Origin: Pelagibacterium flavum
Lineage (GTDB): Bacteria; Pseudomonadota; Alphaproteobacteria; Rhizobiales; Devosiaceae
Reading direction: 5' to 3'
Assembly: GCF_025854335.1 (NCBI RefSeq)
Contig: NZ_CP107716.1
Location: 1-64,000 of the forward strand
Length of the DNA stretch: 64,000 nucleotides
Shown one piece after another: positions 28,958-38,496 of this stretch (position 1 is the first letter of the stretch; the number at the start of each line of letters is the position of its first letter). Under the pieces are notes generated by a model. It was given only the letters and a program-made list of their open reading frames with translations. It was not told the origin of the DNA and did no database searches. Made by a program: the position numbers and the translations under genes.

Positions 28958-29312
28958 GATCCCGACCTGCGCTGTGTGTACTGGATCCCGGCTCAAGGCC
29001 GGGATGACAGCAGAGGTAATAGGGGAAAATTCTTCAAATTCCCGATCGTCATCCCCGGCGAAGACCCGGCGCCTGGCTGGATTCCGGGAACAAGGCCCGA
29101 AATGACATGCGAGGTGTTTGGGGGACGTCGTGTTGAGGATCGCTGGCGGGGCCGGCGGGTGAAGGGGCGCGCGGGGTCGATCCCGACCTGCGCGGAGTGT
29201 ACTGGATCCCGGCTCAAGGCCGGGATGACGGCGGAGAAAATTGGGTGACGGCTGCCACATTCCCCAATTGTCATCCCGGGCGGAGACCCGGGATCGAGTA
29301 CACTCGGTGGTG
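28958..29312. repeat. Cluster of GATCCCGGCTCAAGGCCGGGATGAC repeats
   Basis: The gap between murJ and glnD holds at least four related units. Two nearly identical units in the same orientation (about 28958-29010 and 29179-29230) contain TACTGGATCCCGG and CTCAAGGCCGGGATGAC. Two more units near 29048-29110 and 29269-29312 run in the opposite sense (GTCATCCCCGGCG..., GTCATCCCGGGCG...). Such GTCATCCCGG-type palindromes are well known in alphaproteobacterial intergenic DNA. No gene was seen in this stretch. Confidence 0.8.
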
Positions 29313-29370
29313 GCAAACGGGCTCCAGGGGCGACCTTGAACCTGGTAACCCACCGACCAGAATGGAGTGC

Positions 29371-32160
29371 TCACGCTGAGGCCTTTTCGCGGCGGGCGGG
29401 GGCGAAGACCGCTTCGAGGGCTTCGTGGATGCGTTTCTGGCGGACCTTTGAGGTGATCTTTCCGCCGGTCAGGTCGGTGACGTAGAAAACGTCCACCGCC
29501 TTTTCGCCATAGGTGCCGATATGGGCCGAACCGATGGTGAGGTTGAGATCGGAGAGCGCGCGGGTCAGATGATAAAGCAGGCCGGTGCGATCGAGGCCGG
29601 AAATCTCGATGACAGTGAATTTGTCCGAGAGCGCGTTGGAGATGAAGATTTCGGTGGGCACCGAAAAGGGCTTCAAGCGCCGGTTGTAGCGTGAATCGAT
29701 CCCCAGATCGGCAGGAAGGTATTTGCGGCCCTCGAGCAGCGCCTTGACGGTATCGGTGATGCGTGAGGCCCTGATCTTTTCGTCTTCGTCGGAGGTGAAG
29801 GCGCGGCGCAGGCGGAAGGTATCGAGCGCGTAGCCATCCTTGGTGTTGAAGATCTGCGCGCCGATGATCGAGGCATCGGCTGTGGTGCAGGCCCCGGCAA
29901 TCAGCGAGAGAAGGCGCGGGTGATCGGGGGTATAGAAGGTGACTTCGGTGATGCCCTCGAAGGCCTTGATCGAGGTCGATCCGGCAAAGCTCGAATTTTT
30001 GGCTTCGGCCGCGTCGATCATGCGCGCATGGGCCAGTTGCAGTTCGGGTTCGGCGCGCAGCCAGTAATTGGGGAACTGGCGCTCGATATAGGCATCGAGC
30101 CGCTCTGGCGTCCAGTCGGTCAGCCCGGCGCGCAGGGCGTCCTGGGCCTCGATGATCCGGTCGCTCTGGGAGACCTGGGAATGGCCACCCGAAAGCAAGG
30201 GTTCGGTGGCGTAATAAAGGGCGCGCAGGAGCGAGCCCTTCCAGCCGGTCCAGGTGCCCGGACCCACGGCGCGGATGTCGCAGGCGGTGAGGATCATGAG
30301 CAGAGCAAGGCGCTGGGGGCTCTGCACGATCTGGGCGAAATTGCGCGCCGTATCGGGATCCTGAATGTCGCGGGACTGGGAAATCTCGCTCATCAGGAGG
30401 TGATAGCGCACCAGCCAGGCGACGGTATCGGTTTCGGCCGCCGAAAGGCCCAGACGCGGGCAGAATTTGCGGGCGATAGCCTCGCCGGCCTCGGAATGGT
30501 CCTCGGGGCGGCCCTTGGCGATATCGTGCAGGAACAGGGCGACATAGAGCAGGCGCGCATCGGAGAGATGGGGCAACAGCTCGTGGGTCAAAGGCAACTC
30601 GTTTTTCAGACCGCCATTGGCGATGTCGGCCATGACACCGACGGCGCGGATGAGATGCTCGTCCACCGTATAGTGGTGATACATGTTGAACTGCATCAGC
30701 GCGACGATCTTGCCGAATTCGGGGACCAGCTTGCCCAGAACGCCTGATTCATTCATGCGGCGCAGGATGCGCTCGACCGATTTGGGACTGGTGAGGATTT
30801 CGAGGAAATAGGCGTTGACCCGCTCATCGGTCCGAAGCTTCTTGTCGATCAGGCGCATCGAGCGGGTCAAAAGCTTGAGCGCGTCGGGGTGGAACATCAC
30901 CCCCTCGCGGCCCGCCACCCAGAAGATCTTTACGATGTTGACCGGGTCTTTTTCGAACACTTCATCATTGGCCACGGTGATGCGGCCATGTTCGAGAATG
31001 AAATCGGGCTCGCCCCGGATCTGGCGGCGCGCCTTGCGGAAATTGCCGAACACGCGGCCGAAGGCATCGACTTTTTTGGCGTGGGCAAATTCGAGCGAGG
31101 TGCAGAAAATGCGGGTCAGATCGCCCACATCCTTGGCGACGAGGAAATAGCGCTTCATGAAGCGCTCGACCCCGAGCATGCCGGCGCGGTCGTGATAGCC
31201 CATGCGCTCGGCCATTTCCTGCTGGATCTCGAAGGTCAGCCGGTCATCGGCCCGGCCGACGAGAAAGTGCAGATTGCAGCGCACGGCCCAGAGGAAATCC
31301 TCGGCGCGCTGGAAGGCGCGGTATTCGGTCTTGGAGAATACGCCCTTCTCGATCAGTTCGGGATAGGTCTGGACGCGGTAGAAATATTTGCCGATCCAGT
31401 AAAGCGTATTGAGATCGCGCAAGCCCCCCTTGCCGTCCTTGACGTTGGGTTCGACCACATAGCGGGTGTTGCCCTGGGCGTCGTGGCGGGCGTCGCGCTC
31501 GGCCATTTTCGCCGCGATGAATTCGGGGCCGGTCTTTTCGACGATCTCGGTTTCGAAGCGCTCGCGCATCTGGTTGAACAGCGTATCGTCGCCGACCAGA
31601 AAGCGGCTTTCGAGCGTTGCGGTGCGCACCGTCATGTCCGAGCGCGCCATGCGAATGGAATCATCGACCGAGCGAACTGCGTGGCCGACCTTCTGGCCCA
31701 GATCCCAGAGCATATAGAGCACGTATTCGGTAACGCTCTCGCCCCAGGGGGTTTGCTTATAGGGCAGGATGAACAGCAGATCGATATCGGATCCCGGCGC
31801 CAGCGTGCCACGGCCATAACCGCCCACCGCGGCGATTGCCAAAGATTCGGCGCCCGAGGGGTTTTCGCGGGGGAAGACGTAGCGGGTGGCCCAGAGGTGA
31901 GCGGCGGCGATCAATTCATCTTGAGCGGCGGCCAGCATCTGGGCGCAGCGGGTGCCCCGGCGGTTGGCGACCAGCTCGGCCTCGGCGGCGATGCGGGCGT
32001 CTTTGAGCCCCTGACGCAGAGCCTTGAGCACGGCGGCGCGGGCGATCTGGCTGTCGGGCGCCGCATCGCCGATCTCGGCGCGCACGGCTTCGATCAGCGC
32101 TTCAGCACCGGGAAGTCCTGTTTTCCTGCGCGCAATCGGTTCAATGGTCGCCGTCGGCAT
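29371..32160 (-). CDS. glnD: Bifunctional uridylyltransferase/uridylyl-removing enzyme GlnD
   Basis: GlnD senses glutamine and (de)uridylylates the PII proteins. The 929-residue protein has the nucleotidyltransferase motif YGRGTLAPGSDIDLLF near residue 108, an HD-domain region with DARLLYVALFLHDIAKGRPEDHSE near 500, and two C-terminal ACT-like segments (FYTPDHPRLLSLIAG and LDRTGLLYHLTRALS). Its ATG after AAAAAGG was preferred to one seven codons upstream. Start overlaps the mutS stop by about 20 bases, suggesting coupling. Confidence 0.95.
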   Translation of the reverse strand: MPTATIEPIARRKTGLPGAEALIEAVRAEIGDAAPDSQIARAAVLKALRQGLKDARIAAEAELVANRRGTRCAQMLAAAQDELIAAAHLWATRYVFPRENPSGAESLAIAAVGGYGRGTLAPGSDIDLLFILPYKQTPWGESVTEYVLYMLWDLGQKVGHAVRSVDDSIRMARSDMTVRTATLESRFLVGDDTLFNQMRERFETEIVEKTGPEFIAAKMAERDARHDAQGNTRYVVEPNVKDGKGGLRDLNTLYWIGKYFYRVQTYPELIEKGVFSKTEYRAFQRAEDFLWAVRCNLHFLVGRADDRLTFEIQQEMAERMGYHDRAGMLGVERFMKRYFLVAKDVGDLTRIFCTSLEFAHAKKVDAFGRVFGNFRKARRQIRGEPDFILEHGRITVANDEVFEKDPVNIVKIFWVAGREGVMFHPDALKLLTRSMRLIDKKLRTDERVNAYFLEILTSPKSVERILRRMNESGVLGKLVPEFGKIVALMQFNMYHHYTVDEHLIRAVGVMADIANGGLKNELPLTHELLPHLSDARLLYVALFLHDIAKGRPEDHSEAGEAIARKFCPRLGLSAAETDTVAWLVRYHLLMSEISQSRDIQDPDTARNFAQIVQSPQRLALLMILTACDIRAVGPGTWTGWKGSLLRALYYATEPLLSGGHSQVSQSDRIIEAQDALRAGLTDWTPERLDAYIERQFPNYWLRAEPELQLAHARMIDAAEAKNSSFAGSTSIKAFEGITEVTFYTPDHPRLLSLIAGACTTADASIIGAQIFNTKDGYALDTFRLRRAFTSDEDEKIRASRITDTVKALLEGRKYLPADLGIDSRYNRRLKPFSVPTEIFISNALSDKFTVIEISGLDRTGLLYHLTRALSDLNLTIGSAHIGTYGEKAVDVFYVTDLTGGKITSKVRQKRIHEALEAVFAPARREKASA

Positions 32161-34846
32161 GGGCAGCCTTTTTGAGTTCATAGATCCATTCGAGCGCGGC
32201 CCGGGGGGAGAGATCGTCGGGGCGCACGGTCTCTATCATATCGGTAACCGGGTTAGCACGAGGTTGAGGCGCGGATTTGTCCGCAGGCGCTGGCATATGG
32301 GCAAAGAGCGGCAAATCCGCAAGGGCCGAGCCGGGATTGGACTGGCCGCGCGCCTCGAGCAGATCGAGCACCTGGCGGGCGCGGGTGATGACCGGGGCGG
32401 GGAGCCCGGCCAGCTTTGCCACCTGAATGCCATAGGAGCGATCGGCGGCGCCCTGGGTGACTTCGTGGAGGAACACCACGTCGCCCTTGTATTCCTTGAC
32501 GCTCATTGTGTGGTTGGAAACGCGCGACAGCGTGGCCGAGAGGGCTGTGAGCTCGTGATAATGGGTGGCGAAAATGGCGCGGCAGCCGGTGGTTTCGTGC
32601 AGGGTTTCAACGCAGGCCCAGGCGATGGAAAGTCCATCGAAGGTGGCGGTGCCCCGGCCGATCTCGTCGAGGATGACGAGGGACTGGCGGGTGGCGCGGT
32701 TTAAAATGGCGGCGGTTTCGACCATTTCGACCATGAAGGTCGAGCGGCCCTGGGCGATGTCGTCGGAGGCACCGACGCGGGAGAAGACGCGATCGACCAC
32801 GCCGATATGGGCGGAGGTGGCCGGAACGTATGAGCCCATCTGCGCGAGAATGGCGATCAGCGCGTTCTGGCGCAGGAAGGTCGATTTACCGCCCATATTG
32901 GGGCCGGTGACCAGCCAGAGCTGGCCGCCTTCATCAGGCTCGGGGGCGGAAAGATCGGCGTCGTTGGCGACGAAGGTTTTCCCTTCCGCTTCGAGGGTCC
33001 TTTCGACGACGGGGTGGCGGCCGCCTTCGATTTCGAAGGCGAGGGAGGCATCGACAAGCGGGCGGCACCAATTGCGCTGGGCGGCGAGACTGGCGAGGGC
33101 TGCGGCAACGTCGAGTTCGGCCATGGCGTCGGCGGCGGCCATCAGGTCGCGGCTTTGGGCAATGGCGGCCTCGCGCAGGCGGGCGAAGATGGACAATTCG
33201 ATTTCGACGGCGATTTCCTGGGCGCGGGCGATCTTGCCTTCGAGTTCGGCCAACTCGGTGGTGGTGAACCGCATGGCGTTGGCGAGGGTCTGGCGGTGGA
33301 TGAAGACGTTGTCTTCGAGCAGGCGCGACCCGTGGGAGGCGGGGACTTCGACGAAAAAGCCCAAAACGTTGTTGTGCTTGATCTTGAGCGCCCGGACGCC
33401 GGTTTTTTCGACCAGCGCGGCCTGGAGTTCGGCCACCACCTTGCGGCTTTCCGACCCGAGCCGGCGCTGGGTGTCGAGTTCGCCATCATAGCCCGACGCG
33501 ACAAAGCCGCCGTCGCGGGCGAAAAGCGGAGGTTCATCGACGAGGGCTTTTGCGAATTCGTCGGCGAGGATTTCGGGGGCCCGGCCAAGGGTTTGCGCGA
33601 TGGCGGCAAGTTCGTCGCCTGGGTCGGAGAGGCCGGCGAGCAGATGGCCCAGCGCGCGGGCCTGGGTGATGCCGCGGCCGATGGCGCCCAGATCGCGCGG
33701 GCCACCGCGTTCGAGGGTCAAACGGGTCAAGGCGCGAGCGATATCGGGGGCGGCGCGCAGGCCCTTGCGGATGGCGTCGGTTTCCATCGCATTGGCGATC
33801 AATGTGTCGATGGCGTCGAGACGGGCGTTGATGCGGGCCGGATCGTTGAGCGGGGCGGCGAGGCGGGCGGCAAAGAGACGGGCGCCGGCGCCGGTCACCG
33901 TCATATCGACGCTTGCCCGCAAGGCGCCGCGCACATCGCCGCGCTGGGTCACGAGCAGTTCGAGCGACGAGCGCGTGGCCGCATCGATCTGCATGTGGTC
34001 GGTGGGCGCTTCGAGGCGCGGCTGGCGCAGGGGGACGCCGGCGCCTTTTTGCGTTTCGGCCACATAGGCGATGAGCGCGCCGAGCGCGGCGCGGGCGGTG
34101 CGCGAAAAGGCGGTCGGATCGACACCACCCTCGAAGGTTTCGCGCAACAGGCGGGACGCGGCCTCGGATTCGAAACTTTCGTGCGGGCGGCGGGTGGCGC
34201 CGGCCAGCCGGTCGGACGAGAGGGCGCGCTGTTCGGCCAGTTGATCGGCGAGGCGGTCGGACAGGATCAACTCGGCCGGATCGATGCGGGCGATCTCGTC
34301 GGCAAGAGACTCCTTGTCGAGATCGGCGACAAGCAGTTCGCCGGTGGAAATGTCGGACCAGGCCATCGCGTAGCCCTCGCCGTCCGAGCCGAGCCGGGCG
34401 AGGGAGAGAAGAAAATTGTTGCCCCGGGCGGGCAGCAGATCGTCCTCGGTCAGCGTGCCGGGGGTGACGAGCCGGACGACGTCGCGTTTGACGACGGATT
34501 TACTCCCGCGCTTTTTGGCTTCGGCGGGATCTTCGATTTGTTCGCAGACGGCGACCTTGTGGCCGAGCGAAATGAGCTTTTTGAGATAGTCCTGGGCGGC
34601 GTGGATGGGCACGCCGCACATGGGAATATCCTCGCCCAGATGCTTGCCGCGTTTGGTCAATGTGATGCCAAGGGCCGCGGCGGCGATTTCGGCGTCGTCA
34701 AAGAACAGCTCGTAAAAATCGCCCATGCGATAGAACAGCAGATAGCCCGGATTTACGCCCTTGATCTCAAAGAACTGGGCCATCATGGGCGTCATGGCCG
34801 TGGCGGGGGGCGCAGCATAGTCGGCCTGTGGCTCGGTTTGCGTCAT
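32141..34846 (-). CDS. mutS: DNA mismatch repair protein MutS
   Basis: MutS recognises mismatches and starts repair. The 901-residue protein has the N-terminal mismatch-binding segment MTPMMAQFFEIKGVNPGYLLFYRMGDFYELF with the Phe-X-Glu clamp in its family form. The ATPase has Walker A in TGPNMGGKSTFLRQ, the LDEIGRGTATFDG motif, and the C-terminal FATHYHELTAL. Length is normal for alphaproteobacteria. It shares an overlap with glnD. A long antisense frame in the same place is a shadow. Confidence 0.96.
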   Translation of the reverse strand: MTQTEPQADYAAPPATAMTPMMAQFFEIKGVNPGYLLFYRMGDFYELFFDDAEIAAAALGITLTKRGKHLGEDIPMCGVPIHAAQDYLKKLISLGHKVAVCEQIEDPAEAKKRGSKSVVKRDVVRLVTPGTLTEDDLLPARGNNFLLSLARLGSDGEGYAMAWSDISTGELLVADLDKESLADEIARIDPAELILSDRLADQLAEQRALSSDRLAGATRRPHESFESEAASRLLRETFEGGVDPTAFSRTARAALGALIAYVAETQKGAGVPLRQPRLEAPTDHMQIDAATRSSLELLVTQRGDVRGALRASVDMTVTGAGARLFAARLAAPLNDPARINARLDAIDTLIANAMETDAIRKGLRAAPDIARALTRLTLERGGPRDLGAIGRGITQARALGHLLAGLSDPGDELAAIAQTLGRAPEILADEFAKALVDEPPLFARDGGFVASGYDGELDTQRRLGSESRKVVAELQAALVEKTGVRALKIKHNNVLGFFVEVPASHGSRLLEDNVFIHRQTLANAMRFTTTELAELEGKIARAQEIAVEIELSIFARLREAAIAQSRDLMAAADAMAELDVAAALASLAAQRNWCRPLVDASLAFEIEGGRHPVVERTLEAEGKTFVANDADLSAPEPDEGGQLWLVTGPNMGGKSTFLRQNALIAILAQMGSYVPATSAHIGVVDRVFSRVGASDDIAQGRSTFMVEMVETAAILNRATRQSLVILDEIGRGTATFDGLSIAWACVETLHETTGCRAIFATHYHELTALSATLSRVSNHTMSVKEYKGDVVFLHEVTQGAADRSYGIQVAKLAGLPAPVITRARQVLDLLEARGQSNPGSALADLPLFAHMPAPADKSAPQPRANPVTDMIETVRPDDLSPRAALEWIYELKKAAHADGDH

Positions 34847-34926
34847 GAAGCGGTCTAAAATTCCGGGGATAGGCTCTTAAACGGTGGCGCACGCTAAGCC
34901 AAAAATTTGGCGATTCCAACTGCCGA

Positions 34927-35769
34927 TCACAGGTTGGGGTGACGCAGGCCCGTGACCCGTTCGACGCGTTTGCGATAGGCCATGGGGGCGGCGGCAAAAC
35001 GGGCTAGGACGAAGACATCTGTCGTGCCGAATTTTTCGTCGACAAAGGCCTGGCTGGAAAACGCCGCATTGACCCGCAGATAGCCGCGCACGAGGGGCGG
35101 CATGGCGCGCAGGGCGGCGTGGCGGTCAACCATTTCGGCCGCAAGCATGTCCATGGAGACGGCGCGCCCGGCGCGGGCGGAAACGTGCCAGTCAGCCGAT
35201 GCGCGGGCGTTATGAAAAAGATGGGACAGGGTGTGCGCGTGGGCGCGAGGATCGGTGCCGGGAAAACTGGCGGCGCCAAAGTAGGCATCGATTGCGTTGA
35301 GGCAAGCATAGGCCCAGAGCCCGCACCAGAGGGCCTCGATGGTCCGCATGGAGCGGTAGGCCGGGGCAACGCAGGAGCGGCCAACCTCGCAAAAGCGCTG
35401 GCCGGGGTGGCGAGCAAAGAGCGGGGCGAGGGCAAATTCTGTATCGGCGTACCAGCCAAGAGCGGACGCGGGGCCGGCCATGACGCGATAGGTGCCCACG
35501 ATTGGCGGGGCTTCGCCCAGAGCCCGAGCGGCGGTGTCGATGACGACGATATGGTCGCAATGGGGATCGAAGGCGTCGGCTTCGATGTGGTTGGCGTGGT
35601 CCATCCACGGGGCGTTCACGCCGCGCTCGCGGTGGAACACTTCGTAACGCAGGCGGTAGGCGGCGAAGCGCTCGGCGTCGGTCCGGGCAAGGCGCACGGC
35701 AAACTGGCCCAGGCGGGCGAGCGGGGCGGCGAGCGGAGCGGCAGCGGGGAAAGGAGCGGTTTCGATCAT
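34927..35769 (-). CDS. GNAT-like N-acyltransferase (OlsB/hemolysin-like)
   Basis: A 280-residue protein of the PF13444-type acyltransferase family that includes OlsB, which forms lyso-ornithine lipid from ornithine and acyl-ACP. Family features are RLARTDAERFAAYRLRYEVFHRE, the C-terminal HCDHIVVIDTAA and GQRFCEVGRSCVAPAYR with the motif that binds the acyl carrier. Other members have unclear roles. The frame is open far upstream through the divergent LacI gene region, so the ATG giving MIETAPFP was used. The next gene upstream is the divergent lacI-type regulator. Confidence 0.82.
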   Translation of the reverse strand: MIETAPFPAAAPLAAPLARLGQFAVRLARTDAERFAAYRLRYEVFHRERGVNAPWMDHANHIEADAFDPHCDHIVVIDTAARALGEAPPIVGTYRVMAGPASALGWYADTEFALAPLFARHPGQRFCEVGRSCVAPAYRSMRTIEALWCGLWAYACLNAIDAYFGAASFPGTDPRAHAHTLSHLFHNARASADWHVSARAGRAVSMDMLAAEMVDRHAALRAMPPLVRGYLRVNAAFSSQAFVDEKFGTTDVFVLARFAAAPMAYRKRVERVTGLRHPNL

Positions 35770-35854
35770 GGCGCTTTTGTATCGGAGTTGAGCACCGGAG
35801 GGAATTGCGCCGGGCCGCAAAAGCCAATCTTGACGCGGCCGTCGAGAACGGGCA

Positions 35855-35870
35855 TGAGTTACGTACCTCA
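35855..35870. promoter_or_regulatory. Operator-like palindrome upstream of the LacI regulator
   Basis: TGAGTTACGTACCTCA is an imperfect inverted repeat with half-sites TGAGTT and ACCTCA around ACGT. An almost identical copy is at 36994-37009 upstream of xylB. It sits just before the GGAGGAGGAAG ribosome site of the regulator gene. Confidence 0.85.
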
Positions 35871-35887
35871 ATGGAGGAGGAAGTATC

Positions 35888-36922
35888 TTGGAAAGCAGCG
35901 GGCGCGTGACGGTGCATGATCTGGCGCGGGCGGCAGGGGTGTCGCTGGCGACGGTGGACCGAGTGCTCAACGGCCGGCCGGGCGTGCGCAAGGGGACGAT
36001 CGAGAAGGTGGAGGCGGCGATTGCCGAGATCGGGTTTCGGCGCGATTTGACCGCCTCGATGCTGGCGCGGGCCCGCGACATCGTTCTCAAGATCATCGTG
36101 CCGGAAGGCACCAACCAGTTTTTCGGCAAGCTGGCCGATGCCGTGGAAGGTGTTGGCGCCCAGATGCGGGCTGAGCGGCTGCGGCTCGACCTTTTGCGGA
36201 TCAAGGCCATGGATACGCGGGCGCTGGTGGCGGCGCTCGATGCCATTGGCGCCGACGAGGCCGATTGCGCGGTGATCGTGGCCATCGACAAGCCCGAAAT
36301 CCACGCCGCGGTGGCGCGGGCCGTGGGCAGGGGGATCAAGGTGATCACGCTTGTGTCGGACCTGCCCGGTTCGGCGCGGCACGGGTTCGTGGGAATCGAC
36401 AACCGGGCGGCGGGACGGATCGCGGGATCGCTGATGGGGCGGTTTGTGCCGCAGGGGGGAACGGTCGGGCTGGTGGCCGGGTCCTTGGAGCTGATCGACC
36501 ATGCGGAACGGATCAGGGGGTTTTCCGAGATCATTGCATCGGAATTTCCGACAGTCGCGCTGGTGGGACCCATCGAGGGGCAGGACGAATTTACCGCGAC
36601 CTACGAAAAGAGCCTGGCGCTGTTTGAGGCGCATCCCGGCCTGACCGGAATGTACAACGCCGGGGCGGGCAATGCGGGGCTCTTGATGGCGCTCAACGAG
36701 TGCGGGCTTGCAGCAAAAGTGCGGGTGATCGGGCACGAATTGACCGGGCCGACGCGGGCCGGGCTGGAAACCGGCGCCATCGACGTTATTCTGGACCAGA
36801 GCCCGGAAGACGAAATCCGTGCCGTTTGCGCCACGGCGCGGCGGCTGGTGGTGGGGGCGGATGCCGCCCCACCGCAGACACAATTGGAAATCAGGGTTTT
36901 GGTGCGCGATCACCTGAGCTAA
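35888..36922 (+). CDS. LacI family regulator of the xylose operon
   Basis: A 344-residue LacI-type repressor. The N-terminal DNA-binding domain is VTVHDLARAAGVSLATVDRVLNGRPGVRKGT, and the rest is a periplasmic-binding-protein-like effector domain with VGIDNRAAGRIAGSLMG near residue 172. The start codon is TTG, supported by a strong GGAGGAGGAAG Shine-Dalgarno sequence 4-6 bases upstream. It lies beside xylBA, and both its own promoter and xylB carry the same palindrome, so it likely represses both. The effector is inferred to be xylose or a derivative. Confidence 0.87.
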   Translation: MESSGRVTVHDLARAAGVSLATVDRVLNGRPGVRKGTIEKVEAAIAEIGFRRDLTASMLARARDIVLKIIVPEGTNQFFGKLADAVEGVGAQMRAERLRLDLLRIKAMDTRALVAALDAIGADEADCAVIVAIDKPEIHAAVARAVGRGIKVITLVSDLPGSARHGFVGIDNRAAGRIAGSLMGRFVPQGGTVGLVAGSLELIDHAERIRGFSEIIASEFPTVALVGPIEGQDEFTATYEKSLALFEAHPGLTGMYNAGAGNAGLLMALNECGLAAKVRVIGHELTGPTRAGLETGAIDVILDQSPEDEIRAVCATARRLVVGADAAPPQTQLEIRVLVRDHLS

Positions 36923-36993
36923 CCTGAACCTACCCATCTTGCACGAGCGCCGAAAAGGCAGCCGAAACCGAGGAGATTTCTGATGACTGGAAT

Positions 36994-37009
36994 TGAGGTA
37001 CGCACCTCA
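36994..37009. promoter_or_regulatory. Operator-like palindrome upstream of xylB
   Basis: TGAGGTACGCACCTCA has the half-sites TGAGGT and ACCTCA around ACGC and is near-identical to the site in front of the LacI gene. It lies 24 bases before the xylB ATG, a position that could block the promoter or initial transcription. Confidence 0.87.
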
Positions 37010-37032
37010 TTTTTCATGGAGAGGGTAACGCA

Positions 37033-38496
37033 ATGACCTATCTCGGACTCGATATCGGGACGTCCGGCGTCAAGGCGGTGCTGATCGATGGTGAGGGCAG
37101 GGCGCTGGGCGAAGCCAGTGCGCCCTTGAGCGTTTCGCGGCCCCGGCCCGGATTTTCCGAGCAGGATCCGGCCCATTGGTGGGATGCGGTGCTCAAGGCC
37201 GTCGATGCGCTCAAGGACCGCCATGCCGATCTGGTCAGCGCGATCAGGGGTATCGGGCTGTCCGGGCAGATGCATGGGGCGACGCTGCTCGACAAGGACA
37301 ACAAGGTGATCCGCCCGGCGATATTGTGGAACGACGTGCGTTCGGCCGCCGAGTGCGCCGAAATGGAAGAGGCATTGCCGGCGCTGCGGCAGATTGCCGG
37401 CAACATTGCCATGCCGGGCTTTACCGCGCCGAAAATCCTCTGGGTCAAAAAGCACGAGCCGGAGAACTACGCGAAAATCGCCAAGGTGCTGCTGCCCAAG
37501 GATTATGTGCGGTTTCTTTTGACCGGGACTTACGTTTCGGACATGTCGGATGCGGCGGGAACGCTGTGGCTGGACGTGGAATATCGCGGCTGGTCGGACG
37601 ATCTGCTGGCGGTGACGGGGCTGACGACCGAGCACATGCCGGCGCTGGTCGAGGGCAGCGAACCGTCCGGACATCTTTCCCCCGAGCTTTGCGCGCGCTG
37701 GGGCATTGCGCAAACGCCGGTGGTGGCCGGGGGCGGGGGCGACAATGCCGCTTCGGCCTGCGGCATCGGAGCGGTGGAGCCGGGGAGCGGGTTCGTTTCG
37801 CTGGGCACTTCGGGGGTGCTGTTTGTTTCCAACGACAAGTTCCGGCCCAATACCGAAGGGGCGGTGCATGCGTTTTGCCACGCGATCCCCAAGACCTGGC
37901 ACCAGATGGGGGTTTTCCTTTCTGCGACCGACAGTTTGAACTGGTTTTCAAAACTGGTGGGGCAGGACGCGGCGGGCGTGACGCGGGCCGTTGCCGAGAA
38001 TTTCTCCGGGCCGGGGGAGGAAATTTTCCTGCCCTATCTCTCCGGCGAGCGCACGCCGCATAACAATGCCGCCGCGCGCGGCTCGTTTGTGGGGCTGTCT
38101 CATCTTTCCGACGCCCGGACCATGGGGCAGGCGGTGATGGAGGGCGTGGCATTTGCGGTGCGCGACTGCCAGCGGGTGCTGACCGACGCGGGAACGCAGA
38201 TCGACACCCTGATCGCCGTGGGCGGGGGGTCGAAATCGGACCTGTGGCTCGAAATGATCGCCACCAATTTGGGCATGGCGATTGCCGTGCCCGAGGACGG
38301 GGATTTCGGCGGGGCGTTCGGCGCGGCGCGACTGGGGCTGATCGCGGCCACCGGGGCCGACCCCAGAACCGTGTGCACCAAACCCAAAATCGAAAAAACC
38401 ATCGATCCAAGGGCCGATCTGAAATCGGCCTATGACCAATCCTATGCGCGCTATCGCGCCCTTTATGCGGGTATCGAGGAGGCCCGAGCACAATGA
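37033..38496 (+). CDS. xylB: Xylulokinase
   Basis: XylB phosphorylates D-xylulose to xylulose-5-phosphate. The 487-residue FGGY-family kinase has the N-terminal [22 protein letters not shown], the active-site Asp in the segment [16 protein letters not shown], and the C-terminal [21 protein letters not shown]. Length is normal. The GTG/ATG overlap with xylA by 4 bases implies coupled translation. Regulated by the upstream palindrome. Confidence 0.95.
   Translation: MTYLGLDIGTSGVKAVLIDGEGRALGEASAPLSVSRPRPGFSEQDPAHWWDAVLKAVDALKDRHADLVSAIRGIGLSGQMHGATLLDKDNKVIRPAILWNDVRSAAECAEMEEALPALRQIAGNIAMPGFTAPKILWVKKHEPENYAKIAKVLLPKDYVRFLLTGTYVSDMSDAAGTLWLDVEYRGWSDDLLAVTGLTTEHMPALVEGSEPSGHLSPELCARWGIAQTPVVAGGGGDNAASACGIGAVEPGSGFVSLGTSGVLFVSNDKFRPNTEGAVHAFCHAIPKTWHQMGVFLSATDSLNWFSKLVGQDAAGVTRAVAENFSGPGEEIFLPYLSGERTPHNNAAARGSFVGLSHLSDARTMGQAVMEGVAFAVRDCQRVLTDAGTQIDTLIAVGGGSKSDLWLEMIATNLGMAIAVPEDGDFGGAFGAARLGLIAATGADPRTVCTKPKIEKTIDPRADLKSAYDQSYARYRALYAGIEEARAQ

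Noticed and set aside
27819..29105. 428-residue plus-strand frame over murJ
   Set aside because: It is antisense to the membrane protein MurJ and is highly charged, as expected for the complement of hydrophobic codons.
33014..34858. 614-residue open frame antisense to mutS
   Set aside because: It is fully inside mutS on the other strand, is Gly/Ala/Arg-rich as expected from GC-rich codon shadows, and has no family features.
35770..36573. Extended start for the OlsB-like gene and a minus-strand frame over the LacI gene
   Set aside because: The extension has no similarity to the acyltransferase family and crosses the divergent promoter and operator.
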